Positions 16,686-25,508 of a stretch of DNA of 64,000 bases are shown here, one piece after another. The first letter of the stretch is position 1. Every line of letters begins with the position of its first letter. The position numbers were made by a program, and so were the translations under genes. Under the pieces are notes generated by a model, which worked only from the letters and a program-made list of their open reading frames with translations, made no database searches and was not told the origin of the DNA. Location: positions 98,040 through 162,039 of the forward strand of contig CAWBCM010000009.1 in the NCBI GenBank assembly GCA_963787285.1, written 5' to 3'. Source of the DNA: JAHEJN01 sp963787285 (GTDB taxonomy: Bacteria > Actinomycetota > Acidimicrobiia > Acidimicrobiales > JAHEJN01).

Positions 16686-17879
16686 CTAGGGCCCGAACAA
16701 ATCCAGCGTCACGGCCTGCACCATGTCGTCGTCGTCGACGAAGAAGTCGACCGTCCACCACTCGAGGCAGCTCGTGGCCACCTCGGGCTGGATGCTCACC
16801 CGTCGCAGCTCCTCGAATCCAGCCGGCGCAGGCACCGGCGGGGCCGCGCACCGGGCGTGGGCACCGACGGTCACCACCACCGGCTCGGCCACGACGTCGA
16901 GCGCCGAGAACGGGCCGGCATACCCGTCGTACTCCGCAACGTCGAGCGACCACCGGCCCGGATCGGCGAAATCGGCAGGCGTGAGCGTGGTCAGGATCTG
17001 ATCACCCAGACCGATCGCCGTCCCGTCGGCGAAGGGCAGGTTCGCGGCCGTGGTCTCGGTTGGTGCGGTGGCGTGGGCCAGGAACGAGGAGGCCAGTGCC
17101 TCATCGGCGGCCGTCGGCACGACGGTGTCGGCCTGGCGGTCGAGGATCAACCGCTGCCCGTCGAAACGACCGACCAGCTGAACGAACTCATCGGTCCATC
17201 TCACTCCCTCCGCCTCCTGCAGATCGGTATCGAGACCGGCCGGGTTGGCGATCACCACCCACATGCCCCCGCATTGCGGAGGGAACGACTCCATCGCCAC
17301 CTCGCAGAGCCGGGCGGAGGTCCGGTCCCACAGAACGAAACCGGTGAATGTCCCGTCGCGAGCGCCCTCGCCGTCGAACAGCTCGCCGACACCGATGTCG
17401 TCGACGGGTGCGGGCGTCGGCGCGGTGGCGGTCGATGTGGTCGGGGGCTCCTCGGTACTGCGCGTCCACGGCACGTCGTCGACACTCACGATCAGCTCGA
17501 CGATTCGTTCGGGAACCGGCGGATCGTCGAAGGGACGGAGGTACTCCAGTCGGAGAATGCCCGCACCGGCTCGCGTGGCCTCGAAGACGAAAATCTGCGT
17601 TCCGGGTGCGCCGACGAGATCGGTCTCCGGTTCGTCGTAGGTGGACGACACAACCGTCACCACATCGGACGCCGACTCGGGATCGACGACCCATTCGAAT
17701 CCCGTGGTGACATTCGACTCGAGCCGGACCTCGAAGCGATCGCCCGAAGCGACGAGAACGGTCTTGCCGCTGTCGGCGTCGCCGAGCACGATGCGGTCCG
17801 AACCTCCGCCGCACCCCGCCAGAGCCAGACTCAACGCGATCGTGAGCAGGCTCCATGCCAGCGTTCTCGCCGTCACCAT
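16686..17879 (-). CDS. Lipoprotein with chagasin-type (I42) protease-inhibitor domain
   Basis: Exported lipoprotein, 397 aa. Start MVTARTLAW at 17879 has GGAGG 6 bases upstream; signal peptide with lipobox LALAGCGG. Residues about 35-140 form an I42 domain: loop L4 NVTTGFEWV (canonical NPTTGYxW), L2-like GAPGTQIFVFEA and L6 EYLRPFDD (canonical RPW). These loops insert into the active site of papain-like cysteine proteases. A Thr/Pro linker (about 145-165) leads to a second, unrecognised domain with several Cys. The 3' end is 8 bases from the convergent crotonase. Role: probably blocks exogenous proteases or caps a partner. Confidence 0.82.
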   Translation of the reverse strand: MVTARTLAWSLLTIALSLALAGCGGGSDRIVLGDADSGKTVLVASGDRFEVRLESNVTTGFEWVVDPESASDVVTVVSSTYDEPETDLVGAPGTQIFVFEATRAGAGILRLEYLRPFDDPPVPERIVELIVSVDDVPWTRSTEEPPTTSTATAPTPAPVDDIGVGELFDGEGARDGTFTGFVLWDRTSARLCEVAMESFPPQCGGMWVVIANPAGLDTDLQEAEGVRWTDEFVQLVGRFDGQRLILDRQADTVVPTAADEALASSFLAHATAPTETTAANLPFADGTAIGLGDQILTTLTPADFADPGRWSLDVAEYDGYAGPFSALDVVAEPVVVTVGAHARCAAPPVPAPAGFEELRRVSIQPEVATSCLEWWTVDFFVDDDDMVQAVTLDLFGP

Positions 17880-17911
17880 CACGCCTCCTCTCTCGTGGAG
17901 GGCCGCCGCCG

Positions 17912-18292
17912 TCACACCACCCGATGGGGATACTCACGCAGACGCAGCGCGGCGGTGTCGTCGAAGGCTGCCTTGGTCGCCGCTCGGACGAACTCCTCCT
18001 TCTCCCGCTGCCAGTGCTCCTCACACGTCGCGGTGAGCTGGAAACGCGTCAGCTTGAGGACGATCTCCTTGTCGCCGATGGTCTCGATCCATTCGGTGGG
18101 TACCAAGAGGTCGATGTCGGGCCGGATGTGGAGCATCTCGAGGGTCTCCTCGACGAAACCTCCACCGAGAACGAACCATTCGTCGCCGTTCTCGTCGAAC
18201 TCGATGTCGACGACGTTCCCGACGGTGAACCCGTCGGCATCGCGGACCTTCTTCTTCTTGAGCTCACTGAAACTGGTGTTCAGAACCTGCAT
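17912..18292 (-). CDS. PRC-barrel domain protein
   Basis: Small cytoplasmic protein, 126 aa: MQVLNTSFSELKKKKVRDAD, GFTVGNVVDIEFDENGDEWF, VLGGGFVEETLEMLHI and DLLVPTEWIETIGDKEIVLK. These match the PRC-barrel fold (KV.D..G..IG.V.D..). The C-terminal 35 residues form an amphipathic helix rich in charge. It precedes the chagasin-type lipoprotein gene by 32 bases on the same strand. PRC-barrel proteins bind RNA or protein partners in diverse settings; no specific role is seen here. Confidence 0.85.
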   Translation of the reverse strand: MQVLNTSFSELKKKKVRDADGFTVGNVVDIEFDENGDEWFVLGGGFVEETLEMLHIRPDIDLLVPTEWIETIGDKEIVLKLTRFQLTATCEEHWQREKEEFVRAATKAAFDDTAALRLREYPHRVV

Positions 18293-18408
18293 GTCTTCAC
18301 CTTCGATGCGCTGGCGCGCCAGGATTTCCAGGCTCCTGACCTCTCGCCTTCAGCTTGCACCCCGAAGCGGTGGAACACCAGGGTCGAAGGTCTCCTCGGC
18401 CACCGAGC

Positions 18409-20733
18409 TCAACACCGGTCGGCCCATCGCTCGACCTCGGCGCTCACCACCAACCCCTGCTCGACCTCGAAGCTCCGAGCCGGAACCTCACCGCAGGCCG
18501 CGGTGCGCTCGACTTTGTCCCAGTCACCTCTGGTGAAGGTGTACTCCGAAGTTGTGCCCGCCGGAAGCAACATGGTCACCTTCAACCTTGTCCCATCTTC
18601 GGCTTCCGGGAGGGCGAGAACCGACCACGGGCTCCAGACGGGGATCTCCGCGCCGAACGCGCCGGGGACGAACACCTCACCCGAGCCCTCGGGCACCCGG
18701 ACCTCGATCGTCACCTCGACGAGGTCGAGGGAGCTGCCGTCGACGAGGGGCAGGTCGGCACACGGGGAGCTCGCGGCGGCAACCCATCGATCGCCGGGCA
18801 CGCGCAACCATCTCGGATCCGGGGCGTACCGGGCTTCTGCCAGCGCCACCACGGCCTCGGTACCGGCCAGGGCCGGCGCGTCGTCGCGAGGCGCGACCCT
18901 GAGTGGACCTCCCTCGACCACGCACGCGCCGCCACCGTCGGACGCGGAGATGACCTCGATCTCCCGCCAGCCGACCCACGAGGTGCTCTCCAGCGTCTCG
19001 ATCCGAACGCTGACGACGTCGGAAAGGCCGGTCGCCAGCGTGGTGTCGAGCAGCATCTCGGGTGCGGTGAAGCGTCGCACATCGGCGACAAGGACCGTCG
19101 AGCCGTCGGTCCGTGTCGCCCATACTCGGTGATGGCTGATGCCCGGCGGCCACTGTTCGACGCCCAGGCCGATCTCCCCGATGACCGACGGTGCCGCGAA
19201 TTCGATCTCGATCCACTGGGGCGGGTAGTCGCCTGAGCCCCATGCTTCGAGCGAGTCGTCGACGGCGTACGACGCGGGGCGCGACGACTCGGATCTCGAC
19301 ACCCGTGGTGTGATCCCTTTCGTGAGGTCGGTCGGCGCATCGGGTGGAACCACACAGGCGTCGGGCTGACGAGCGGGCGAGAAGGCATCGAGCAGCAGAC
19401 CGTCGGCGTCGAGGAGGGCCCACGCCGGACCCTCCTGATCGTCGGGCCACACGTAGTATCCCCAGTTGAGCCACCCGTCCCATCCGGCAACACACGATTC
19501 GGCCATGAAGCGGTAGCCGCGGGCGGCCGCCGCCCGCGCCGACGGCACCGTCGCCTTGCCGGAGCCGGTCTCGCCCATGAGCACCGGCTTCTCGTCGTGA
19601 CCCGCCATGCCGAAGTTCTCCGCGTGCTCGGGCACCGTGAGGTCGGTGTCGTAGTAGGCGTGGAAGTCGAAGAAGTCGAGATCGGCCTCGCGGAGAAGTG
19701 GCTCCGTGTCGACGTACCAGTCGCCTCCGATGTAGGTGGGGTTCGGGAACTGCGGGGTGAAGAACCCCATGGTCACCAGCGTCTCGGGGTCGTACTCGTC
19801 GATCACCCGTCGGATGCGATCGACGAAGTACACGACCCCGTCGATCACCATGGCACGCCGTTGTTCCGAGTCGGCCATGTCGTAAGTGCGCCCGTTCGCC
19901 GTGTCCACCGGTCCCGACGCGAGCGACAGGGGTTCGAACTGCTTGAACAGCCAGAACTCGTTGGTCAGTTGCCAGCCCAGGAGCACCTCGAACGGCGCCT
20001 CCCGATCGACGAGCCCGGAGAGGAGATCGTCCCAGAACACGGCCTTGGCCTCGACTCCCCCGGTGTGGAGCCAGTCGGCGTTCTCGCGACGCGTGAACCC
20101 GCGGTGGCCGGCCTCGAAGTGCGAGTCGAACACGTCCCAGTAGCCACCGGTATCGGGGAGGGAGTTGGCCGTCATCACCAGCCAGATGCCCTCCTCGCCA
20201 GCGATGTGCATGACCTCGACGATGTTGTCGAGGTAGGCGGGATTGAGCCCGACTCCACCGGCCCGAGCCACACATTCCGCGTACGGTCCACAGGTGTCGA
20301 TGAAGATCCGAGCCGTGTTGTAGCCGTGGGCCGACAGGTTTCGGAATGCCTCTCGAACCCGGGCCGCATCGTAGGTGTCGGTGGCGAACACCCGGTCTTC
20401 GTATCCGCCGTCTGGTGTCCGTTGGAAGTCGACGTAGTTCACGCCCCGTGGGACGAACGTCGAGCCGCTCTCCTTGACGTAGAACTCGCCGACCCCGTCG
20501 ACCACACGGGTGCCGATCCGATCGGCAATCGGCGCGGCCGGAATCGGCTCGACGGCCTCGATCGGGGCGATGGGCTCGGCAGCATCGGCCGTCGGCTCGA
20601 CCTCGACCTCGTTGTTCGCCTGCGGCTCGGCGGTGGGAGGGGCGACGAGCCCGGTGCTGGACCCCGAACAGGCCGCGACAGCCAGAACCAAGGCCGCGAC
20701 CACGGGCCGACTTGGCATTCGGTGCATGGCCAT
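18409..20733 (-). CDS. GH5-like glycoside hydrolase lipoprotein with accessory sugar-binding domains
   Basis: Large exported lipoprotein, 774 aa from the ATG at 20733, intact. Signal peptide RPVVAALVLAVAACSGSS with lipobox; acidic/Pro linker about 25-70. The (beta/alpha)8 catalytic domain (about 80-440) starts FVPRGVNYVDFQRTPDG and has RIFIDTCGPYAEC, acid/base Glu in LLGWQLTNEFWLF and nucleophile Glu in KPVLMGETGSGKA, the clan GH-A pair. A discoidin/F5-8-type domain follows (about 470-600; ASYAVDDSLEAWGSGDYPPQ, then WIEIEFAAPSVIGEIGLGVE), then an all-beta C-terminal module (VTIEVRVPEGSGEVFVPGAF, EYTFTRGDWDKVE) like starch-binding CBM20 folds. A beta-mannan or beta-glucan substrate is plausible but not proven. 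Confidence 0.88.
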   Translation of the reverse strand: MAMHRMPSRPVVAALVLAVAACSGSSTGLVAPPTAEPQANNEVEVEPTADAAEPIAPIEAVEPIPAAPIADRIGTRVVDGVGEFYVKESGSTFVPRGVNYVDFQRTPDGGYEDRVFATDTYDAARVREAFRNLSAHGYNTARIFIDTCGPYAECVARAGGVGLNPAYLDNIVEVMHIAGEEGIWLVMTANSLPDTGGYWDVFDSHFEAGHRGFTRRENADWLHTGGVEAKAVFWDDLLSGLVDREAPFEVLLGWQLTNEFWLFKQFEPLSLASGPVDTANGRTYDMADSEQRRAMVIDGVVYFVDRIRRVIDEYDPETLVTMGFFTPQFPNPTYIGGDWYVDTEPLLREADLDFFDFHAYYDTDLTVPEHAENFGMAGHDEKPVLMGETGSGKATVPSARAAAARGYRFMAESCVAGWDGWLNWGYYVWPDDQEGPAWALLDADGLLLDAFSPARQPDACVVPPDAPTDLTKGITPRVSRSESSRPASYAVDDSLEAWGSGDYPPQWIEIEFAAPSVIGEIGLGVEQWPPGISHHRVWATRTDGSTVLVADVRRFTAPEMLLDTTLATGLSDVVSVRIETLESTSWVGWREIEVISASDGGGACVVEGGPLRVAPRDDAPALAGTEAVVALAEARYAPDPRWLRVPGDRWVAAASSPCADLPLVDGSSLDLVEVTIEVRVPEGSGEVFVPGAFGAEIPVWSPWSVLALPEAEDGTRLKVTMLLPAGTTSEYTFTRGDWDKVERTAACGEVPARSFEVEQGLVVSAEVERWADRC

Positions 20734-20837
20734 CGCCGCACCCCCGTTCCTCTCGTGGCTTCGAGCCAACTACGCCGCCGGACCCACGGCAAGCAGGGTC
20801 TCGGTGCTGTCAGCGATGGGCCACCGAAGGAAGGGTC

Positions 20838-22221
20838 TCAGGCCGAGGCGGGTATCAGCTCGGCCCACGCTCCGTAGCCGCCGAGGATGTCGGAGACGTC
20901 GCCGAAGCCGGCCTGGCGCAGGACGCTTGCGCCCACCGACGAGCGATAGCCGCCGGCACAGAAGACGACGGTCGGAGCATCGGGATCGAGCTCGTCGAGT
21001 CGCCCGGGGAGCTGGCCGACCGGAATGGCCGCGGCCCCCTCGATCGTCCCGAGGGCGATCTCGCCGGGGTTGCGGATGTCGATGAGCTGGAGGCCTTCGA
21101 TGTCGGCCTTCACGTTCTCGAACTCGATGGCGGTCATCCGCGATGCCTGCCGCACCTTCTCGGGATGAGCGGCCATGACCTCGAGGGGTGACTCGAGATA
21201 GCCGACGACCCGATCGAACCCGATGCGGGCCAGCCGGTTCTTGGCCTCGATCTCGAAACCGTCGTCGGCGACGAGCACGATGTCGACGTCGGCGGGCACC
21301 ACCGAGCCGGCGAACTCGGCGTAGCGACCGTTGAGTCCGACGTTGATGGAACCGACCAGATGGCCGTGGGCGAACTCCTCGGGATCACGACCGTCGACCA
21401 GCATCGCTCCGGCCGGCCACGAGACGTTCGACGGTGGCCAGGTCGAGGGCCTCGGGACGGGCGGTCTCGTCGAGCAGCTCGCGGTCCTTGCGGTTCAGGA
21501 TGGCGTCGTAGACGAAGTAGTCGGGAGCCGGGGGCTGGCCCTCGGTCACCAGATCGACGAAGGTCTCCTTGTCGGGCGCCAGCAGGGCGTAGTTGGTGAG
21601 CCGCTGCTCGCCCATCGTCGACCAGGTGTCGGTCGACAGGTTCTTGCCGCACGCCGATCCGGCCCCGTGGGCCGGGTAGACGCGGGTGGCGTCGGGCAGC
21701 GGGAGCAGCTTGTCGTGCAGGCTGTCGTAGAGCTTGTCGGCCAGCTCGTCTCGGGTGAAGCCGATCGAGGCCAGCAGGTCGGGGCGACCGACGTCGCCGA
21801 TGAACAGCGTGTCGCCGGTGAGCACGCCGTAGGGGACGTCGTCACCGGCGTGTTCGTAGACGACGATGCTCATCGACTCGGGCGTGTGCCCCGGGGTGTG
21901 CAGGAACTCGAGCTCGACCTCGCCGAGCGAGTGGCGCTCGCCGTCGGCCAGCTTGCGTGAGGGGAACTCGGTCTCGGCCACCGAGGAGTAGGCGATCTCG
22001 GCGCCGGTGGCCGCAGCCAGTTCGAGATGGCCCGAGAGGAAGTCGGCGTGGAAGTGGGTTTCGATCACCAGCTCGATCGTGAGTCCGGCGGCCTCGGCGT
22101 CGCGGACGTACTCGTCGATGTCGCGACGCGGATCGACCACCACCGCCCGCCCCGTGGTCTCGTCACCGATGAGATACGACGCCTGCGACAGACAGTCGAG
22201 GTAGTACTGCGTGAACTTCAT
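20838..22221 (-). CDS. Persulfide dioxygenase (MBL fold) fused to two rhodanese domains
   Basis: About 460 aa with one frame change near 21400. The N-terminal metallo-beta-lactamase domain is of the ETHE1/CstB type: LVIETHFHADFLSGHLEL (HxHxDH), LEFLHTPGHTPESMSIVVYE, VLTGDTLFIGDVGRPDLL and YPAHGAGSACGKN. These enzymes oxidise glutathione or other persulfides with O2 to sulfite using Fe(II). Rhodanese 1 begins MLVDGRDPEEFAHGHLVGS and lacks an obvious active Cys. Rhodanese 2 reads LQLIDIRNPGEIALGTIEGA with the active loop FCAGGYRSSVGA. Start MKFTQYYLDC at 22221 follows AGGAGAAAGGG. Last gene of the sulP-CA-rhodanese group but with its own regulatory gap. Confidence 0.92.
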
Positions 22222-22243
22222 GGTCGAACCCTTTCTCCTGATA

Positions 22244-22253
22244 TGTACGGACA
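22244..22253. promoter_or_regulatory. TGTACGGACA dyad (site A)
   Basis: One of four similar dyads in promoter gaps of the sulfur island; ideal palindrome TGTACGTACA, nine of ten bases match. It lies 23 bases upstream of the persulfide dioxygenase ATG and next to a TACCCC/GGGGTA palindrome. The GT-N4-AC geometry fits HutC/UTRA-type GntR regulators. Confidence 0.6.
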
Positions 22254-22256
22254 TTA

Positions 22257-22270
22257 TACCCCCAGGGGTA
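22257..22270. promoter_or_regulatory. CsoR/CstR-type operator TACCCC-CA-GGGGTA
   Basis: Perfect 6-bp arms TACCCC and GGGGTA with a 2-base centre, in the 62-base gap before the persulfide dioxygenase gene. GC-rich TACCCC/GGGGTA palindromes are the known operator type of the CsoR/CstR/FrmR family, and a gene of that family lies at 25244. Confidence 0.65.
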
Positions 22271-22283
22271 CCCTGTCAAACGT

Positions 22284-22874
22284 CTACGCCGCCTGCTTGT
22301 TGAGGTCGGCCAGCACGCCGGCGATGTCGCAGTTGTCGGTGCGGTTGTACGGCAGCTTGGCGAGCACCGTTCCCATGGCACAGGTGTTCGAGATCGCGGA
22401 GAACGTCAGACCGGCGGCCACTCCCCCGGCCAGCCACTTGGCCCGAGGGACGACGGTGCTGGCGATGATTCCGGCCAACGCCATCGATCCGGCGACAAGG
22501 CGAACCTGGCGATCCATGGCCCACCGGTCGGTGTGACCGCGAACAACGTCGCCGCCGGCGTTCTCCCATGCCGCCATTCCGCCTTCGAGGATGTGCAGGG
22601 TGTCCTTGCCGGCAGCGGTGAGCTTCTGGTGGGCCTGCGTGGCGCGGCCACCCGATTGGCAGACGAGGACAACCGGATGCGCCACTTCGGCGAGGTCGCG
22701 GACGTGTTCGCCGAGCGTGTCGAGCGGGACGTTGTAGGACCCCGGGATGTGAACGGTCTCGAACTCTCCCCCGGTGCGGACGTCGAGGATCCGGATGTCG
22801 GGATCCTCGAGCCGGAGCTGGCGGAGCCGGCTCGTGTCGATGGTGTCGGTTGCGGGGATGGCCATGGTTGTCAT
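22284..22874 (-). CDS. Rhodanese with DUF2892-type membrane domain
   Basis: 196 aa. N-terminal rhodanese: IRILDVRTGGEFETVHIPGS, YNVPLDTLGEHVRDLAEV and active-site loop VVLVCQSGGRATQAHQKL with catalytic Cys. The C-terminal part DRWAMDRQVRLVAGSMALAG, then TVVPRAKWLAGGVAAGLTFS forms two membrane helices of the DUF2892/YgaP type, so this is a membrane-anchored sulfurtransferase. ATG at 22874 overlaps the carbonic anhydrase stop (ATGA), so it is translated from the same message. The role is to move sulfane sulfur at the membrane, upstream of the dioxygenase. Confidence 0.9.
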   Translation of the reverse strand: MTTMAIPATDTIDTSRLRQLRLEDPDIRILDVRTGGEFETVHIPGSYNVPLDTLGEHVRDLAEVAHPVVLVCQSGGRATQAHQKLTAAGKDTLHILEGGMAAWENAGGDVVRGHTDRWAMDRQVRLVAGSMALAGIIASTVVPRAKWLAGGVAAGLTFSAISNTCAMGTVLAKLPYNRTDNCDIAGVLADLNKQAA

Positions 22875-23437
22875 AGTGCCTCCACTTTGGCTGATGGATG
22901 GGTGGAATTGCGAGCGATGATCTCGAGGTGGCCGGACCGCAGGTCGTGTACGGCACCGCGTAGGTCGATGCGTCCGGACCGGGCGGCGGCGCCGACCGGT
23001 CCAGGATGGCGTTGCAGGACCTCGATCGTGCGGGCCACGTTGAGGCGGACGATCTCGTCCACGTCGGCGTCGGGTCGGCTGCGGGCGATGCCACAGATCG
23101 GCTCCACGATCGGCGCGAGATCGCCCGAGCACGCTCCCGCGACGGCGGCTTGGACCGCACCACATCCGGTGTGGCCGAGAACGACGAGCAGGTCCACTCC
23201 GAGGTGGTCGACCGCGTAGTCGAGGCTGGCCAGCGCCGCGTCGCCCGCGGTGTTGCCGGCGATGCGCACGACGAAGAGGGAGCCGGCGGGCTGGTCGAAC
23301 ACCACCGAGGGCGGCACTCGAGCGTCGGAGCAGGCGAGAATGGCTGCCAGCGGCTGGTGGACCGGGATCGCTTCGGTCCGGGGGGTCTCGGCCCGGGCAT
23401 GGGCCTGCACCAGCTGGTGCCAGCTGCGATCAGACAT
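22871..23437 (-). CDS. Beta-class carbonic anhydrase
   Basis: 188 aa. Zinc ligands appear in LAAILACSDARVPPSVVF (Cys-x-Asp-x-Arg) and LVVLGHTGCGAVQAAVAG (His-x-x-Cys). Also FVVRIAGNTAGDAALASLDY. The family hydrates CO2 to bicarbonate in the cytoplasm. The start at 23437 (MSDRSWHQLVQAHARAE) overlaps the sulP stop by 8 bases. SulP-carbonic anhydrase pairs are usually read as bicarbonate uptake systems, so this neighbour matters for deciding what the SulP protein carries. Confidence 0.93.
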   Translation of the reverse strand: MSDRSWHQLVQAHARAETPRTEAIPVHQPLAAILACSDARVPPSVVFDQPAGSLFVVRIAGNTAGDAALASLDYAVDHLGVDLLVVLGHTGCGAVQAAVAGACSGDLAPIVEPICGIARSRPDADVDEIVRLNVARTIEVLQRHPGPVGAAARSGRIDLRGAVHDLRSGHLEIIARNSTHPSAKVEAL

Positions 23438-25179
23438 GGCTGTCGACCGTCGTTGTCGGTAGCCGCTCGTCGATGCCGTACCGACGCTGGTCGCGAGGCG
23501 CCGGTCGACGGGCGGCGATGGCTTCGACCGCGTCGTTGGTCGAGGTGTGGATCCGATCGCCGAGGCGGTCCCACAGGCCGCAGCGGCGCAGAACGTCACG
23601 CACCGGGCCCTTCACGTCGGTGAGGTGAATCGTGACGCCACGTTCGTCGATCTCGGTCAAGAGCTCCTGGAGCATCTCGGTACCGGTGACGTCGAGATCG
23701 TTGATGCCGGATGCATCGAGCACCAGCGAACGCGGCTCGGCGTCGATCTCCTCCACGTGGGAGAGGATCAGCTTCTTGACGTTCGCGGCGTTCACGAACG
23801 AGAGGGCCGCGTCGATGCGGACGATCCGCACCCCGTCGATCACCTGCGCCTCGGGGAAACGATCGACGTTGCGGTAGCTGGTGGTGCCGTCGACGTGGCC
23901 GAGAACGGCGCTGTGGGGCAGTCGACATCCGGGCGAAGACCACCAGCATCGAGGCCACGACCGCGACAAGGATTCCGAGCTCGATGCCGAGGGCGAGCGT
24001 GGCGAAGAAGGCGACCGAGAGCCCGATGAGATCGCTCTTCTTCACCTCGGCGATGTGACGCATCTCGGCGACGTCGACCAGGCCGACGACGGCCATCACG
24101 ATGATGGCCCCGAGGGCGGCGTTGGGCAGCGAAGCGAACAGCGGCGTCAAGAACGCAATCGTGGCCAGCACGACACCGGCGGTCACCAGTGAGGCGAGGG
24201 GCGTCCGGGCGCCGGCGGTGTCGTTCACCGCCGTGCGGGAGAACCCGCCGGTGACCGGATAGCCGCCGAAGAGGCCCGCGGCGACGTTGGCGGCTCCGAG
24301 CCCGATGAGCTCGCGGTTGGCGACGACCTCGTAGCGATGGCGGCGGGCATACACCTTGGCCACCGCAATCGACTCCATGAAGCCGACGATGGTGATGACC
24401 ACGGCCGTGGTGGCGAGGTTGCCGACCAGCGACCCGCCGAAGTCGGGAAAGCCGAAGGCGGGCAGCGAGTCGGGGATGTCGCCGACGACCTTCACGCCCC
24501 GGTCCTCGAGGTCGAACGCCTCCACGGCCAGGATCGATCCGACTACGACGACCAGCGCCGCCGGCACGCGCGGCGCGTACCGCTTCATGGCGAACAGCGC
24601 CAGCAGGGCGACCACGCCGAGGATCAGCGTCGTCGAGTTGGTGCCCGAGACCTTGTCGAAGAACTCGAGCACCGTCTCGTAGAAATGGTCCTTGCGTTCG
24701 GTCGAGATCCCGAAGAGGTGCTTGGCCTGCGAGAACCCGATGATGATGGCGGCGGCTGCGGTGAATCCGACCAGCACCGAGTGCGAGAGGAAGTTGACCA
24801 GAAAACCGAGTCGGCCGACGCCGAGCACGATGTGGACGACACCGACCATGAGCGCGAGGAGCGCCGCTGCGGCCAGATAGCCCGAGGTTCCCTCCTCGAC
24901 CAGCGGCGCGAGGGCCGATGCCGTGAGCAGCGAGACGATGGCCACCGGGCCGACGGCGAGCTGGCGTGACGTGCCGAACAGCGCATAGATCACCACCGGA
25001 ATGGTGGCGGCGTACAGGCCGACCTCGGGCGGTAGTCCGGCGAGGAGGGCGTAGGCCATGGCCTGGGGCACGAGCATCGCGCCGACGGTGAGGCCGGCCG
25101 CCAGGTCGCTGCGGAGATCGGTGCGCTCGTAGCGGGGCGCCCAGTCGAGGATGGGAAGCAATCGGGCGAGAGGGCTCAT
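23430..25179 (-). CDS. SulP-family anion transporter with STAS domain
   Basis: Inner-membrane sulfate/bicarbonate-type carrier, about 583 codons. It starts MSPLARLLPILDWAPRYERT at 25179. The SulP signature is LAAGLTVGAMLVPQAMAYAL and LLAGLPPEVGLYAATIPVV; later GLFGGYPVTGGFSRTAVND, ALGAIIVMAVVGLVDVAEM and about eleven hydrophobic segments. The C-terminal STAS domain reads VRIVRIDAALSFVNAANV, LVLDASGINDLDVTGTEM. One frame change near 23930 splits the transporter from STAS. In an island that makes sulfite and probably sulfate, sulfate export or exchange is possible; the adjacent carbonic anhydrase argues for bicarbonate. Confidence 0.92.
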
Positions 25180-25188
25180 ATGACCGAA

Positions 25189-25198
25189 TATACGTACA
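25189..25198. promoter_or_regulatory. TATACGTACA dyad (site C)
   Basis: Nine of ten bases match the ideal palindrome TGTACGTACA, and it is followed by TTT like site D. It lies 10 bases upstream of the sulP start codon, in the 64-base divergent gap with the CsoR-family gene. Confidence 0.55.
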
Positions 25199-25217
25199 TT
25201 TGATCCCATCGTCAACC

Positions 25218-25235
25218 CATACCCCTATGGGTATG
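25218..25235. promoter_or_regulatory. CsoR-type operator CATACCC-N4-GGGTATG
   Basis: 7-bp arms CATACCC and GGGTATG around a 4-base centre, in the gap between sulP (minus) and the CsoR-family gene (plus, start 25244). Its position would allow repression of sulP and autoregulation. Same word as the palindrome at 22257-22270. Confidence 0.68.
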
Positions 25236-25243
25236 CTCGAACC

Positions 25244-25489
25244 GTGCAGTTCCCCACCGAGACCTCCGCCGAGGCGATCGTCGCCCTCCGACGACTCGAA
25301 GGCCAGATCCGCGGTCTTCAACGCCTCGTCGACGAGCAGGCCGAGTGCCGCGACATCGTCACCCAGCTCGCCGCAGCCAAGGGCGCGCTCGACCGTGTGG
25401 GGTTCCGACTGATGACGGCGGCGATCGGCAACGCCGACTCCGACACCGACCTCGACCAGCTCGAGAAGCTGTTCCTGAAGCTGAGCTGA
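25244..25489 (+). CDS. CsoR/FrmR-family (DUF156) repressor with a single Cys
   Basis: All-helical dimer/tetramer repressor, 81 aa, GTG start at 25244. Family blocks are IVALRRLEGQIRGLQRLVDE, AECRDIVTQLAAAKGALDRV and GFRLMTAAIG. Copper sensors of this family use Cys-His-Cys, and persulfide sensors (CstR) use two Cys. Here only Cys35 (ECRDI) is present; the helix-3 His and second Cys are absent, so neither a normal copper site nor an intramolecular sulfur bridge can form. It is divergent from sulP and next to matching operators, which points to a sulfur-responsive role. The stop is 19 bases from the convergent molybdoenzyme gene. Confidence 0.88.
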   Translation: MQFPTETSAEAIVALRRLEGQIRGLQRLVDEQAECRDIVTQLAAAKGALDRVGFRLMTAAIGNADSDTDLDQLEKLFLKLS

Positions 25490-25508
25490 CCGCGAGCGGG
25501 CTCCGGGC

